From Undaria pinnatifida (Eukaryota; Sar; Phaeophyceae; Laminariales; Alariaceae), in assembly GCA_012845835.1 (NCBI GenBank), contig JABAKD010000012.1, positions 7,639,733-7,703,732 on the forward strand: DNA of 64,000 nucleotides, in the 5' to 3' direction. The notes under the pieces were generated by a model. The model was not told the DNA's origin and made no database searches. It saw nothing but the letters and a program-made list of their open reading frames with translations. The stretch's first letter is position 1, and each line of letters starts with the position of its first letter. A program made the translations under genes and the position numbers. Positions 1 to 13,300 of this stretch are shown piece by piece.

Positions 1-3000
1 CTTCTACTTCTACTAATTGTTATATTTCTACCACGCACGGCGTACTACATGATGTACAAAAAAACCTACTGCCAACTACCTAGTACGACACCAACGTCGT
101 TTGTTGTACATTGTCCCGCTCCTGAAACTTTCTCCTACGCCTCATCGTGAAACTTACTCCGACACCACATCCAGATTAGATGCAACCTGCTTCATTGCGA
201 ATGCTCCTTCTGAAGAAGCACCGGCATAAAACAAAGAAGGAAGGCAACCTGCCCTGCGAAGCTACAAAACCTCCTCGTGACATAACGCAAAAAAGAAAAA
301 CGGAACAAGGAAGACAACCTGCCCGCAAGGGGATAGAATTACGTCAGTTAGTCAAACACCGGCCGGATACATGATACTAGCTAGACTATAGATCTGTGTC
401 ATCTTGACTAACGTTAATAAGGGCAGTTTGTTGGAGGGTAGCTTACTTTTTGTTCGAGACAATGGTTGGCATATACATTGGACCGTACACACAACTAACC
501 TCAACCACCGTAGCTCAATCAAATCTAACCAACCAGTGTGGGGATCTCGTGCTGTACACAACTTTCCTCAACCTTTTCTGGGGATAAGTGGGCAAGCTGT
601 GCACTGACCAACAAAACCCATTCAACAAGTGTAGGGGCAATCTCCTTGGTGTCGTGCGCAAGCTGCCTCAACCATCTTGCCCGCATAACCGCTAAAATTC
701 TACCAAGACACGGCAGTTAGCCTTGTGGTCAGCTGGTTGCCGCATTGTCACCATGGTCGGGGCGGGGCGAACACTATATCATGCATTGCATCGTTATCAA
801 TTGTCTCGCCGGAGAGAGCAATGGACGGTGCAACAAAAATCATCAACCAAACTAACCATCTTCCGCCTACTACGCCGCCGTGCAATTTCAATCACTTCTT
901 CAATAATGAACAACAACAATCGAATGTTGTAGTGTTAATATTGACAGTCGAATCATCATACGAAGTACAAGTTACCCCCCAGTGCAAAACCGGGGGGGGG
1001 GGGGGCGGGGGGGGGGGGGGGGGTTGCAGTCGAGAGAGAATAACAATATATTATGTGCAGCGTTCCAATCGTTATCGAAGCACCGTTCAAATTTGCAGTT
1101 GTTAATATTATTGATAACCGGATCATACAAACCAAGCATTCCCTCAGAGAAGAACGGGGGGGGGTGCAAAGAGAGGCGATACAGAGTAGGTGACAGCAGG
1201 TACTCGTATAGGTGTTGTTCGTTTTATATTGATTGTTGTGTTCGTGTCGTGCGTATGTGTATGTGTATGCATAGTCTATAGTATGTACCATTTTATTTGT
1301 ACTTAGTTAATACATATTACGTACTACTTCTAGTTTTATGTGTATGGATAGGTGGATGTAGGTGAATGTACGGAATGTATCTGTCGTCATGTAAGCGGGG
1401 AATTATTAAAATTCCAGGTATACTACCACTAACCTGTAGTCTATCTAGTGGTATAATAGTAGTGAAGTAGTAGTAAGTAGTAAAAAAATATGTATTCGTA
1501 CACATATACTTCGTATATACTTCGAAGTATATGGTGGTGGCGGTGCTAGTAGTAGGAGTAAACGCGAAGCATGCATGCATGACGCATGGCCGACGACGAC
1601 GACTACTACCAATACCATACTACCATATACGAAGGGTGTGTGAAACCAAAACAGCGTATCAGAGAAAAAGAAAGAGGACCTGGTGCGTACGTTGTTCGCA
1701 CGTGGAAGTTGTTGTTGTTGTTGTTGTTCTCGCATAATCGAAGTACAGACGGCTGACTACGTACTACCCATCAATACACACAACCTGAAACGTGAGACGC
1801 GGTCGAAAGAGCTTCCGAAACATGGCACAAGCCAGAACCAACCACAGAAGACCCACACATGGTTGGACAGATACTACTTACTACTAGTACTGCTGCTGTA
1901 CGTAGTAGGTTGAATTGCACCAGAAGTACAAAAAACATGTATTGCGTACGAGTAGTAGTATGCTGTCCTCTGCTGTTTCCAAGCTCGATGTCTCCTTTTT
2001 CGCGTAGTGATGAGTCACAGGTAGGCAAAAAGCATACCAATAATAATATAAATGCGCTACAATACGTATTTTATAGTTACCAGTATGTATAGTGTTTACC
2101 ATGATACATGACAACACCATGCCGCCACCAGTCAATGGTATACATACAGAGCATTGACGTGGAATTTGTCGAACTCATGGCTGACATCTTTGTGACATCC
2201 CTAAAATATATTTTATAAAATATCTTAATGGACTACTGCCGCTCGCTATGACATAATAATAGGTGTAAATTAAACAAGGGGCAACAAAAATAAACGGTAA
2301 CTAACATAAGAACACGTCAACACGAGCGAGCGAACGTAGTGGTTTGTGTTGCGGCATGTTTGCATCACGAATCGTAAATAATGGCTCCAGACAACAAGCT
2401 CGCGAGCTTCGTTTGTGGTGCTGCTGCTGCATGTTTGCCTCATAAATCAAGCTGAATGCATTCAATAAGGCTACAGCAGTGGCTTGCTGTATGTGAAAAG
2501 TCGGGTAACTTCCTACAACTTCATACATCAGACCGTATAAACAGCTGATGATATAATGTTCGTATATATACAAGTATACCTCGTGCAAAAAGTACGTGAC
2601 GTGTGACGTACACACGCCCCTCGACGGCCAAGGAAATGAGATTGTCGACGAACTACTTTCAATTTATAATAAACGTAAAAAGTTAAAATAACGATGAAAA
2701 TGCTCGAATGCTTCGCGTTACGTATCATACGAAGCATGATACGATGGCCTGTTGATGTTACACTTTTTTGCAACTCAAAAAAACCAAGCACACAAAAAAA
2801 GCAAATAGTCGTCGTACTGATTTCGTAAAGTACACACAAGGTTTAGCCCAAATAATGTTTTTGGGACCCAGTACCCGGCAAAAAATATATATTTCATTAA
2901 AAAGTCAACGGTCAACAACGACGAAGGACCCAACAAACACTGGCTGCTCCACCGGGGCCTCGGGAAAAATATCCCGCAGGCTGCGCTGAAAATGTTCCCC

Positions 3001-5472
3001 ATTTTAATGAAAAGACAAGAATCTTTAACCGAGTCGAGGGCACCTATCTGGTGGGCTCCTTGTAATGGAGGACGGGAGCGGGGGGGGCGGGTAACCTAAG
3101 CAGGAAAAAGAGGTGTGAATCGCGTATGTCGACTGTTTCTACATGGGATGGAGAGGCTGGAATCCGGATTTTTTCTTACGCGAGAGTTGCACGTACGGAA
3201 AAGAACGTGCCGCAGCAGGTCTCCTCCTTCGTATTGTTTTTATGGGTGTGTAATGTTATTGCTGGTCGGGTAAAGACCGAGAGAGGTTGATACGCGAGCG
3301 CCTCACAACCATGCCCACACAGTCCTCAAGAAGACATATTTACTGCAATAATAATTGAGCTGTCTGTACACATCATCAACGAGCAGCAGCACAGCAGGAT
3401 CATCACCAACAGTTCAATAGCAAGCGGGAGGTGGACGCCACGTGGACAACAAGACATACTTTCTATCACCGCCCTTGCGGACTACCGTCAATATCTACTA
3501 TAGAAGAGAAGAAAAGCAGCAATCACCAACATCTCGTCTGCTACTCTGCTGTTGCTGCTACCACTCCTGGTCAGTGTGACTTGTGATTACGAATGAGTGA
3601 GTGACCCAACCGATGACTGGCTGATTGATTGATCGATTGATTGGTCGTGTTTCAATACGTGCACTCATCGCAGTACGTAGGGATCCCGAGCTAGGTACGA
3701 ACAAGTGGTGACACTTTTCTAAAACGAAGGTGCGGGTAGTAGGTCGTACTCTCGATACGAAGCAGGATAGCTTGGTCATGGTTGCCAAAGAAAACCTATG
3801 CGACAAGCTTGCTTAGTTTAGCTACTAGTAGTAGTGCGTATTTGTCCTTTGTCCGCAGATTGCTTGTTGTACGAGTAGTATGTACATGGTAGTTTGTTTG
3901 GTCTCGAAGATGCTGCGGCCCAATATGGCGTATAATACTGCCACCTCAGCAGGCTTTTCGGTGATGATATATAGTCTAATACACTGCGACTTTATAATAA
4001 TACACTGCGAGTACGAGCGACACCAACCCTCTGCGCTTTATCGACACCGACAGGCCCACTGCCTGCTGCTGTCGTGCAATGCGAGCCGTAACCAAATACC
4101 GAAATAAACAGAGGCGCTGCTGGTGATTCATTCAAAACTCTCACGTTGTCTCTTCTGTGAGGAGAATACGGCAAGCCAGCTGTGAATTCAACGAAAGTGC
4201 ACGTACGATGATGGTAGTCAATTTACTCTCGCCTTTCTTGGCAGACTGCGTGGTAACCGCCGCGTGTGCCCTCTATTATTATTGTGATACTGTGAGCAGA
4301 GTTCAACTCCACAACCGTCGCGAAGACATTGCACAGGCAGGTGTGTAGGGAAGTAGTGGCTGCCCTGGATAGCCACGTGTAAATGCCAAAGAAAGGCTCG
4401 GAAGGTCAGCAAAACAATACCGGTACATTTCACCATCTCAACAACAATCATGCTGAAGTAAGTATTTGACGAACTCGTTCAATCAATCAGGCCGCACGCG
4501 GCCATTCTGCACACGACACCACGCAAGCAATAACCCCGCACAAGACGGCATAACATACTCGTAGTGCACAGGGAGGGGCGCAATGGCATTGGTTGCGGGT
4601 TGTTGAATAGACACCTCTGTAATAGGAAGCATCCCTGAATATTAAAAAATGTGCCCGCGACGGTGTGGTGGTTTAAACGTAGCGAGATTCTGTTTAGCCA
4701 CTTGCTTCACGAGTGTCAGACGAATGCACTCGAATTAGATGCATAGACTCGGTGGAGCTTCATGAGTAGGGACGACGGGTCGTCATTCTCGCCCTACTTG
4801 AAGAGCGCGAGAGACTTGCGTTACGAAAATACGTTTCGAGTACCTGATACACAAGCACACAAACACGCACGATACAAATTAGCTAGCAACCAGCCTCTAG
4901 CCAACAGCGAATTAGCTACAACAAATAGCTGGTAGGTAATTAATACCTGGTACCAGGTACACTAACTACTGCAACAGTAGTAGGAGTAGGAGTAGTAGGA
5001 GTATTCAACGGGGGACTCAGCAGCAACAACTAACATATTTTCATGCATATCGTGTGTTAATCCATAGTAGTGACCAAAGTAGGTGGTACCAGTATCACGC
5101 AGCGTGCAAAGATGAGGATCGACCCTAAATTTATCGAACTCACAGCCGACGACGTGTTGTTGAGACATTTTATTTCAAAATGGTATTATACAGCAATAAA
5201 AACTATCAGGTATTTCTTGAACTCTGCAACTACGATAATAACACTACGAGTAAAAATAACGATAATGCTACGAGTGCTTAGTCTACTATCTGTAGACTTG
5301 TAGACTTGTAGGATTGGCAGAGTACTGGGTACAATTGATAGAAATACAAGCATAGTACGTAATGAGCCCTGAGCCCTATGTAAATCTTGATAGAAATGCT
5401 TTTGGGGGTTTTGGCCGTGCCACCTAGCGCCGACCGCGCTTGAGGGAACCATAGTGCAATATAATAACCGGT
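1..5472. other. Gene-poor region, no supported gene
   Basis: I see no reading frame with protein-like composition or recognisable domains. The stretch holds short GTA/GTT/CTG runs (about 1445-1480, 1540-1610, 1708-1730), a G homopolymer block at about 991-1023 broken by one C, a second G run near 1157, palindromes around ACTTCGAAGT (about 1520) and several short TACCAGGTA-type palindromes (about 4946-4960). The longest open frames are AT-rich or repeat-driven. Small exons of an unknown gene cannot be excluded. Confidence 0.6.
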
Positions 5473-5778
5473 CGCCCCGGTGGCGTATCAGGTTATCCTC
5501 GAGCCTGGTATAGGTCAGTTTCGTGAGTTCGAGCCCCGCCGAGTGCATACTCGCATAAATTCGTTGGGACTTTTTCTTGTGGACAAATTGACTTGCGGAA
5601 AGCGCGAGAGCGTGAGTTAGCAACACTCGATGAACAATCGACGAGCTGTGGGATTGCTGAACCCTATGCGCGATAAAAATTGAAGGCAAGAATCGGGGAG
5701 AAGGGATGACACCTGTGACCACGGCTTGTCCAGAAGCTGGAAAGTAAAAGTGTGCAAAAAAAAAAAAAAAAAAAAAAA
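5473..5778 (+). mobile_element. tRNA-derived SINE, copy 1
   Basis: About 306 bp, starting with GCCCCGGTGGCGTATCAGG (resembles an internal pol III A box) and carrying GAGTTCGAGCCCC about 55 bp later (resembles a B box). It ends in a 23-base poly(A) tail at 5756-5778. Two more copies, at 13444-13749 and in reverse at 45413-45726, align along the whole length. A tRNA-like head, unrelated body and poly(A) tail are the hallmarks of a SINE. I see no convincing target-site duplication. Family name unknown. Confidence 0.85.
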
Positions 5779-6859
5779 GTGCGTAAATAGCTACCTGATA
5801 TTTTATACCTTACTTAGGAAGATCTACCATCTGCCTTTTAAAATAGTGCCCATCGTACCCCACGCTTGACTCTTGAACATTATACGGCAAAAGCAATCAT
5901 ATTTGCGGAACACCCCTCACGCTGCACGAGAACCCGGACACATGCTTACACAATCTTAACAATGTACCGGTATCCATACTGCCTCGACCAAAGATACCAG
6001 AAGAAATTACTAATTATGCTAATAAATGCCGCGTCTCATCAAAAAAGTACATTCATTTACGATATGTTTCTTAAAATCATCAGTTGTTTTTTTCAAGCCA
6101 ATTTGGTTCAACTTTTCTTTCATAGTTTGATATATAGACTATATATCGGAGTATATATATCGGAGTATCAGACACAGCTTGCAAAGATTAGTTTCGACAA
6201 AATCTTCGATCTCACAGCTGGGTTGTACTTTTATTTTTATAATATATTTACATCAAATAAGTGGGGTCGTAGAGATCTTGATCAACAAATTGTGGATTTT
6301 TGGCCGTGTTCTCGGTTGATTTACTAGTTTGCACCACCTGTGGGCCATCAAAATGGCGTTCTCCCGACGTTGACATGGCCATGCAAGGTCCCAGCCTCGT
6401 CATTTTGATGTCTATTACGGCTGTGGAGAATGATACAGTACCTGACAGTATGTGAAATTAAAGGTGGGGGACACAGAGTGCCCCCTGCAGGTCTGCCAAT
6501 TGAGCAGGTCCTCATGTGACTACTACATCGATCGATAAAATAAAATTCCGACCGCGGGGGCATCTTGGAGCCATCTCCGACGTTTGAGGCTTGCATTCGG
6601 CATTTATTTGGCATATTCGAGCCGCGTCTTTCCTCCTTCTCAACAGCACGACAGCGAGCTCCCACAGACTGACGTGCCACGACATCACAGTCATACTGCG
6701 TGCAGCGTCTCTCGTTGTGTGTCAGGTATATACAACATCGAGTGTTACCTCTAGGTGGATTACACGAGTAGTTTATCTCACGTCGTCTACACACCTGGTG
6801 AAAATTATAGACTTGCCAAACCCAGTCGCTGTACAGCTCTCACAGACGTCAAGACTCAA
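5779..6859. other. AT-rich spacer, no supported gene
   Basis: A 153-codon open frame at 5866-6327 exists, but its Ile/Tyr/Phe-rich translation follows AT content and shows no domain. Nothing else is recognisable. Confidence 0.5.
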
Positions 6860-7340
6860 GGTTGGCACCTAGCCCCAAGCCTAACCCCGACCTGATCTGC
6901 ATGGCCTCAAAGTCGGGGATGGATCGTAAACCTTCCTGTTGTAGGTCTGAGATGCAAATCGAAACCCGGGGAAGACTCGTAAATGTTCCTTGGTGTGAGC
7001 CGTAAATCGAATCCGGCACCTGAGCCCTATACATTATCCTTGATCTCAGCCCAAAACGCAAGGCCTGAAATCCGGGGATGACTCGTGAATTTCCTCGCTT
7101 AATAGGTGTGATACGTACTTCGAAACCAGCGCCTAAACCCTGACCAACCATACCCCTAACACGAACCCGGAACGCAGGGCCTGACACCCGGGGATAAGCC
7201 ATAAATGTCCCCGTAGGGATGAAGCAAGTGAAAACCCACACCTCTAATAAGCCGTTCACCATATTCCTTCTAACCCTAACCCCAACCTGAACACGCCTGA
7301 CACCCGGAGATGGCTCATCAAAATGCCCCCTTCGTCTTGT
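6860..7340. repeat. Diverged tandem repeat, about four units
   Basis: Four diverged units share a core of the form GGCCTGACACCCGGGGATGAC followed by a 'TCGTAAAT' motif and a C/T-rich stretch, at roughly 6900, 7047, 7168 and 7296. Spacing is about 120-150 bp. Divergence indicates age. An open frame on the minus strand (6849-7262) follows the repeat and is not a gene. Confidence 0.6.
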
Positions 7341-8190
7341 GTAAATATCACCTACCAGGTACTACAACACATACATACACTGTTTTTGTGACTGTCGTTT
7401 CCGGACACACTGCCGAGAAAGAAGCCAGTTAGACTGCTGAAACTCGGCAAAATAACGGTCTCTCCGTTGATTCAGATCGTCTCAACTATTAATAGTATGG
7501 AGTATATTTACTGCTGCTTAGCAGCTGTAGACCAAGTTCCAGCGAGATCTCGATTAACTTTTAGCCCGAAAAATCAAGTTTCTGTCAACCCTCTTTTTCA
7601 GATTTAAAGATGTAAAATACCTGCCTTCTTCGCGTCTAAGTAGTGGTACTTACTTGTCACACTCGTCCAAAGTCTAACCGGCACATATGAGCGAGAGGAC
7701 ATCCATGTGAGAGAGGGTTCATTTGTTTTGGTCTTGTCTCATAGCGTTCTTTCTGCGTCCTCTGTTTTTCTGCTTATTATTGTTTCCCATTCCAGGAGGA
7801 GGAGTCCTTCTGTTTTTTCTGTACGTTTTCTGATGTTTTACAGATTTACTGCTGCTTGCTGCTGCAGTTTATTCTTTGGGTTGTTTGCTGTGTTGTTCGT
7901 ACCTGGTACGCTGGACATTTAACTTGCCTTATTACGTTCATCTGCGATTATTATGAACACTAGTTTTTGAATTATCTGTTGCACAGTCTGTGACCACAGA
8001 ATTTAGGAATTTTGTGTGTCTCTAGGATGAACAACCGGGATGAACACCGGGTGTTCTACTGATGATGACGCACGTTAAGAAGAATCGATTTGATTTGAAG
8101 ACTAACGACACACTCTAATGTTAAGGTATTAGTCTAGTGGGGTATTGCAATAGAGTGTCAGATATCTAGATCGGTTTGTTGGTGATGTAG
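7341..8190. other. Spacer, no supported gene
   Basis: Contains a T-rich stretch (7707-7920) whose hydrophobic open frame I regard as compositional. The end of this stretch (GGTGATGTAG at 8181-8190) could be a 3' splice site for the coding-like segment that follows. Confidence 0.4.
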
Positions 8191-8565
8191 CTGCCGCTCC
8201 GAGATCCAAGCCTGGATCCAACCTTCTCCTACACTTCCACCCTACCAATCTCTACTCCAGTGCAAGCGTTCCCTCCACCTTTCTTCGACACCAACATAGC
8301 TGAAAGATCCGCTTCCGAAACCAACATAGCTGGGGCCCACACCCCTGATTCCCCCAGCTCTCGCGACGAACGGTACACCGACAGAACCGCCCGCGCAAAT
8401 ATGGACGACTTTCCGAACGTGGAGTCCATTCTGGGCGATTTGACGCTCCACAAGGCCATCCCGGGCCTCCCTCCCCTGGGAGCAGGCACCTTCGGTGCCG
8501 GGCGGGAGCCCATTGTCAAGCCAGAAACCACTTCGCAGGACTCTTCAAGCCCTATTTCTACCTAG
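8191..8565 (+). CDS. Coding-like segment, unknown product
   Basis: An open stretch of 124 codons follows an in-frame TAG at 8188-8190 and ends with TAG at 8563-8565. Its composition is protein-like: Pro/Ser/Thr-rich first half, an imperfect internal repeat around 'TNIA' (about 8290-8333), then an ordered-looking segment containing 'MDDFPNVESILGDLTLH' and a Gly/Pro-rich end. There is no upstream ATG, and GTAG directly precedes the open part, so it could be a terminal exon of a spliced gene or a fragment of a retrotransposon gag-like protein. I do not recognise a domain. Confidence 0.3.
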   Translation: MPLRDPSLDPTFSYTSTLPISTPVQAFPPPFFDTNIAERSASETNIAGAHTPDSPSSRDERYTDRTARANMDDFPNVESILGDLTLHKAIPGLPPLGAGTFGAGREPIVKPETTSQDSSSPIST

Positions 8566-9317
8566 CAGGTTGCCCCATTCTGGGTCTTTTGTCTTTTCTA
8601 TCTTGGTATAGTATTTCTTTCCGCGATTTGCTCTAGTGAATGGTCCTCTCCGTGGCGTTTAGGCCTTATTACGAGGTGTGGGGGAATCTATAGCCTCATG
8701 TCTCTGTTTCGAATAGCCGCATCTTCGACCCCCTTTCCCGGTATTGTAGAATGAACTTTGTCGTCACCCTTCGACCGTCTTGAGGTCTGCATATACGACT
8801 ATTCAGGGTGGGCTAATGTAATATGGTGTCAGTGTAGTTGGTAATAGATTGGGTAAGATAGCACGCAGAGTCCTGGTCTTCGGTCACAAGAATATCTTCT
8901 TAAACGGAATATTCTGAGTGGAGAAGATAGCCCGCAGAATCTAGCTAGCTTATACGACAAGAGTGTTCTCGGTAATAGAACATTCTCACTCTGGACAAGA
9001 TAGATAGATGTAAATGCCTTAAGCACCCATAGGAATATAGAACATATAGGAGAACGTCCCTTGTACGCTCCATAGATGGAGGTCCAGAAGAGAGCACAGC
9101 AGCAATGCGGGGGAAGAAACGAACTCTGTGAGCCTCACCCCACCTCCATACTCTCACTCCTCCTTTCCTATCTCCTCGAGCTTCGTGCTGCTCAACGCCA
9201 GAAATTAGAAATCTACCAAGAAGAACTGGTGCTGTCTCCAAGCGAAGCTGATACCCCTGCGTCCCTTCCCTCACACCTTGCCGGCACCACGACTTGTCAT
9301 AGTATTAGACACGTAGT
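8566..9317. other. Spacer with short internal repeats
   Basis: Two related motifs, AAGATAGCACGCAGAGTC (about 8852) and AAGATAGCCCGCAGAATC (about 8924), and two AT-rich palindromic patches around GAATATTC suggest old repeat DNA. The open frames at 8945-9330 on both strands show no domain. Confidence 0.4.
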
Positions 9318-9557
9318 ACGAGAGAGGTAGCACTTTTCGTCTGAAATGGTTCCTGAATGACGGGGGGCTCCGTAACCCAAAAATCGTCGGAAATAGATCA
9401 TTTTTTTTCATGATTCTCGTTGCATACCTAGGCCATGGGATTTCGCATTCAGTAGCACTTTTGTTTTTCTCCAAATCAGTTTTTGGGAGAGGTCTTAAGC
9501 TCCCAAATCGAGGAAACCTCAGAAAAAAAAGTGGTGCACCTCTATCGTAGCACGCGC
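9318..9557 (-). repeat. Dispersed repeat family R1 (CCTAGGCCATGG), copy 1
   Basis: Read on the minus strand this shows the family order: CACCTC...TTTCTGAGG-TTTCCTC..., GGGAGCTTAAGA, AAACTGATTT and CCATGGCCTAGGT, in reverse relative to the plus copies near 17.0, 43.9, 47.4, 48.4, 48.7 and 54 kb. It directly abuts the miniature LTR element. It has no coding capacity and is presumably a non-autonomous element. Confidence 0.7.
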
Positions 9558-9913
9558 CATTAGTCCGTTTGACCATTTGCAAAAGGTCAACCAATACCCC
9601 AACCTAACTAAGCCCTATTAACACTCTCCCCCCCCTGAAACGACGGGATAGCAGGTCGGCCGGATACACGGACGGACGTTTCAATATCCAAGCGATTTCA
9701 TTTCCTGAGAATACGGGGGAGAAGAGTATTTCCAACTTCGACATGGGGAAAGTCCGAAAAAAAATGTTATTGTAGATGGTGGGATTCGAACCACGACCCA
9801 AAAACCCATGGTCCGTCGATGACGCTATTTGTTGAGGAATTAGTGGGGTATTAGTCCGTTTGACCAATTGCAAAAGGTTAACCAATAGCTTACCCAAACT
9901 AAGCCTTATAATA
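9558..9913 (-). mobile_element. Miniature LTR-type element (TRIM-like), copy 1
   Basis: An 84-bp direct repeat at 9830-9913 (5' LTR in element orientation) is matched by a truncated repeat at 9559-9623. Both contain the sense core GGTTAACCTTTTGCAA and GGTCAAACGGACTAAT. The internal about 205 bp holds a tRNA-like T-arm (GTGG-TTCGAAT-CCCAC form, about 9778-9800 on the minus strand) and a G-rich polypurine tract GGGGGGAGAG abutting the 3' repeat (9624-9640). The same structure with more complete ends is at 43281-43657. There is no protein-coding capacity. Confidence 0.75.
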
Positions 9914-10094
9914 CTAAACCCTTAAGCCTTATCTTGGTTGCATCATGCAGGCAACAATCGAACCCCCCAATCAAGGCCATCGCGAGACTGGCCAACTGAT
10001 CAATCAACCGATAAACAACACGAGCCCACATTATCCACGATCAGTCCCGATTAGCCCACCAGCCCATAGCCCACCATCATGTAACGGTACCAAT

Positions 10095-10340
10095 TCGACA
10101 TACACACGCATCCGTATACAACGGCAGCTTGCGCTGCCGGGGTTGTAACGAAGACCACTGATAGGGACAGCTTACGCTATACCTACAATGGGACCCGAAG
10201 GGTGCGCCAGCTAGCTAGCGTTGGGCTGCGAAAGCAACTGAGATAAATCGACACACGACGCGTATGAAAATACGTGGAAGTGTGGTGAGCTAAAGCTTTA
10301 TTTTTCCCCATCCGCCGGAGGATAAAAAAAAAAAAAAAAA
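10095..10340 (+). mobile_element. Poly(A) retroposon (family PA1), full-length copy 1
   Basis: Nearly identical to 62135-62373 over its whole length, from TCGACATACACACGCATCC to CCGCCGGAGGAT followed by a 17-base poly(A). It includes a short hairpin GCAGCTTGCGCTGC. Two further copies (56716-56810, 60441-60540) contain only the last about 85 bp, starting at CACACGACGCGTATG. All four copies lie in plus orientation. A SINE-like element whose 3' module may be borrowed from a LINE is the simplest reading. Confidence 0.8.
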
Positions 10341-13300
10341 GTACCAATTATTGTTCACAATCTGCGAACCCCCGCGGCCGATACTGTTACGAACCGGTAC
10401 TGTGCTGTAGTCCATCGAAATGTCGACAGAGAGAAGGGCGATACGGTGGTACGGCGACACAAAAATGCATTATCACCTGCAGTGTTGGTGTCTTCTACCC
10501 AGCGACAGCAGTCGTACAGTACCGTACTACTTAGCGCTTTCTTTGTGGGGGTGACAGTGGATGGGTGCGTTTTGTTTTACATGAAGTACCGGATAATGTT
10601 GTACTAATAGCAGCAAGTAGTAGACCATGAGGTAGATGGTGGTGACTCGCTTCTAATCGCTACTTCCACTGCTATTATACTAGTACCAGCACTTCTCAAT
10701 ACTACTTCTAGTAATATATTTGAACACCCACTACCGGTATAATACCAGGTATACCATACGTGCAACGCGAGCAAACTTGAAATAGTAAATATAGTCTAGA
10801 CTGGTATGCATCAAAAACGGTTCTAATTGCCACCGATTAGTCTAAACATGTAGTCTAGTCTAGGTCTCGATTGATATGAATCTACCACGAAATATCATGA
10901 AAAGCAAAAAAGCAGTCTATTAACAGTTACATTCTTACCACTAGGTACCGTTATTGTGATGTACAGTATGCTCAAGTCTAGTCTACACTATCTATCAAGT
11001 ATGGTGTGGACAAAAAACGATTTGCTGAGAGGAAACGGATCGTGAACAAGTAAAGGAGGGGGGATTGAGCGGTATGCAGGTTACAAGTTTCGTGTCTATG
11101 TTGTTTGTGGACTTTCAGAGTTTTAGAGTGATGGGCTATAATGCTGGTGGACGCTGCGTATTTACGAAAGTGTGATGATGTTGTTGTTCTCACATTAACT
11201 TCTAGCAAAAATCAGGCCCGTGGTCACAGCAGTGATGTATGATGTATGCACTCTGGTGCGTGTTCTCAGTACGTACGCTCGTAGGACTACAGCAGTAGTA
11301 GTAGGAGCATTTGCTGCTACCAGATTGTCGTAGTTCAGCAAAACAACGAAAGCATGCTGGCTGCTGTGCCTGTAATCACATTGTGCTGGTTGGTTGCAAC
11401 GACAATCAAGGTACGTGGTTCATTGCCACGGGTGGTCTCCAAAAGCGCGGGGTATACCAGGAAGGACTTTAAAGGTGGGTTGTAAAACAATCCAAACGAA
11501 CAAACTCACAGGGGCGGGGAGGGGGGGGGGTCAGGACATTGGGCATAGGTAGCAGTAGAATCGGTCCGCCCGGGACCAAGCACTTTTTTAGTTGCTGAGA
11601 CAAGGAGAAGAGACGCGTCTATGTGGGCGAGATAAAGCGTCACCAGAACGCGTGCTCGAAAATACTGCTGTCTGCTGCAGATCTGATGCGGGCTTGTCTT
11701 TTTGTCGGCGCGACGAGCGCGCGGATGGTAGTGTAGACTATGCATCTAGACTGGAGGGTTAGCCTCGGTTCAGCCCCTAATCACGTACATCTACTTCTAC
11801 GTATTAATAGTAACCACGCTTCCAAAGATCGACTTCAAGCCTTGCTGTCTGCAATTGTTGGGTCGGCTGTTTCTCCGAACTGCTATGATTTAAAAAGTAC
11901 TAGGATTAGTCTATCCACCTGCATTTTAATCTACAATAGCTTATGTATGATACATTGTCCTATACCAGGTATAGACTAGAGTCTAAAGCAGCAGTAGTAG
12001 TGCTATAAAGTAGTACAGCAGTAGAATAACAAGAGAGAATCGTCTGTCCGACGTTGGTTGTCGTTGTGTGCTGCCCGCATTGAATTGCTTCTGGCATATT
12101 CTGGCTTCGGGCAACACCGCCATGTGAAAAACAACGAAAATAACGACCATCACTCGTACGTATAGTACACTACTGCAACAACGGTAGTAGTATTAATAGT
12201 AGTACATACGTACATTCCACCGGTATGATCTTGGCACGCATCGACCCAGACACGCAGCTCCTCCCACTCTCGGATCCCTATCAACGAATGGGGGCACACC
12301 TACAGTATACCTTCAACTAAGCCCATCATTCCAACCTGTCTGTATTGTCGCCTATATCGAGCGCAACGCTGCGCCCTCTCGGCAACAAGCGCAACGAGAC
12401 GATGATCTCGGCAATCGACCTCACTCAGTTCCGTCTCAATAATCGCGGAATCGCAGTTCAATCGCAGCTTGCAGCAGGCAGAAACTTCGTAACATATATT
12501 CTGCCAATCAATGTTTTGAACCTCAACCAACCAAATCGATGATGCACTTAGCATCTTCTGGTCTGCAGGCTTGGCGTTGTGGCTTCAAAAGCTCTCGCGT
12601 GTCGAAGTTGTTGAGCAGTAGCTAGCAGCTGCTCTCCTGCGCGGAAACAGCCTCATTTAGAATACGATGCTGCTGCTGCTGTCACCGGGTAGACGCTCTC
12701 CTGCCTCTCGATCACACACCCCTCCCTTTAGCGTCTTAGCGTGTTGCCTCCCGTTTCCAAGCTTACAGCGGCATCCGCCCCCCCTCTCTCTCATTGTGTC
12801 CGAAACAAACCAAAAAAAAAATTTGAGAAAAAAATAAAAAGGATGCGAGGGTATCGCATGCATGCATGATGATACGTGTTTTCGTATCGTTTAAATATAG
12901 TTCGTCGATAGTTCTCGATTTTCGTATTGTATACCTGGTATATGACACGATCGTATCATAGATGATTTTTTTAATTTCTCGTGAAAAACGGAAGCTGAAA
13001 GACATCACGAATTCTTAAAGAGTAATATTTTTCATAAGAATGGCTGCGGCAAGGGTCCGGCGGCTCCTCGAAGGCTTCCTGGCTACATCCGGAAGGACCC
13101 CAGAAAAGCCCTGTCTGCACGACGAGTACAACTACTTCGCTGTACGATACCGCACCAGTAGTGTAGATTGTCACCGGTCACTTCCATCTGATTGCGATGC
13201 ACGGTTGAATACAACCCTGGCATGTGGCACATGATATACGATGTACATCTTGTGCACCTTGCGTTCAGATGACCACCGTTATTTATTACCATAATAATGG

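Noticed and set aside
5473-5550. Functional tRNA gene at the SINE head
   Set aside because: A- and B-box-like motifs exist, but no cloverleaf closes and the same unit recurs with a body and poly(A).
5866-6327. 153-codon plus-strand frame
   Set aside because: Composition follows AT content; no motif, no splice partners.
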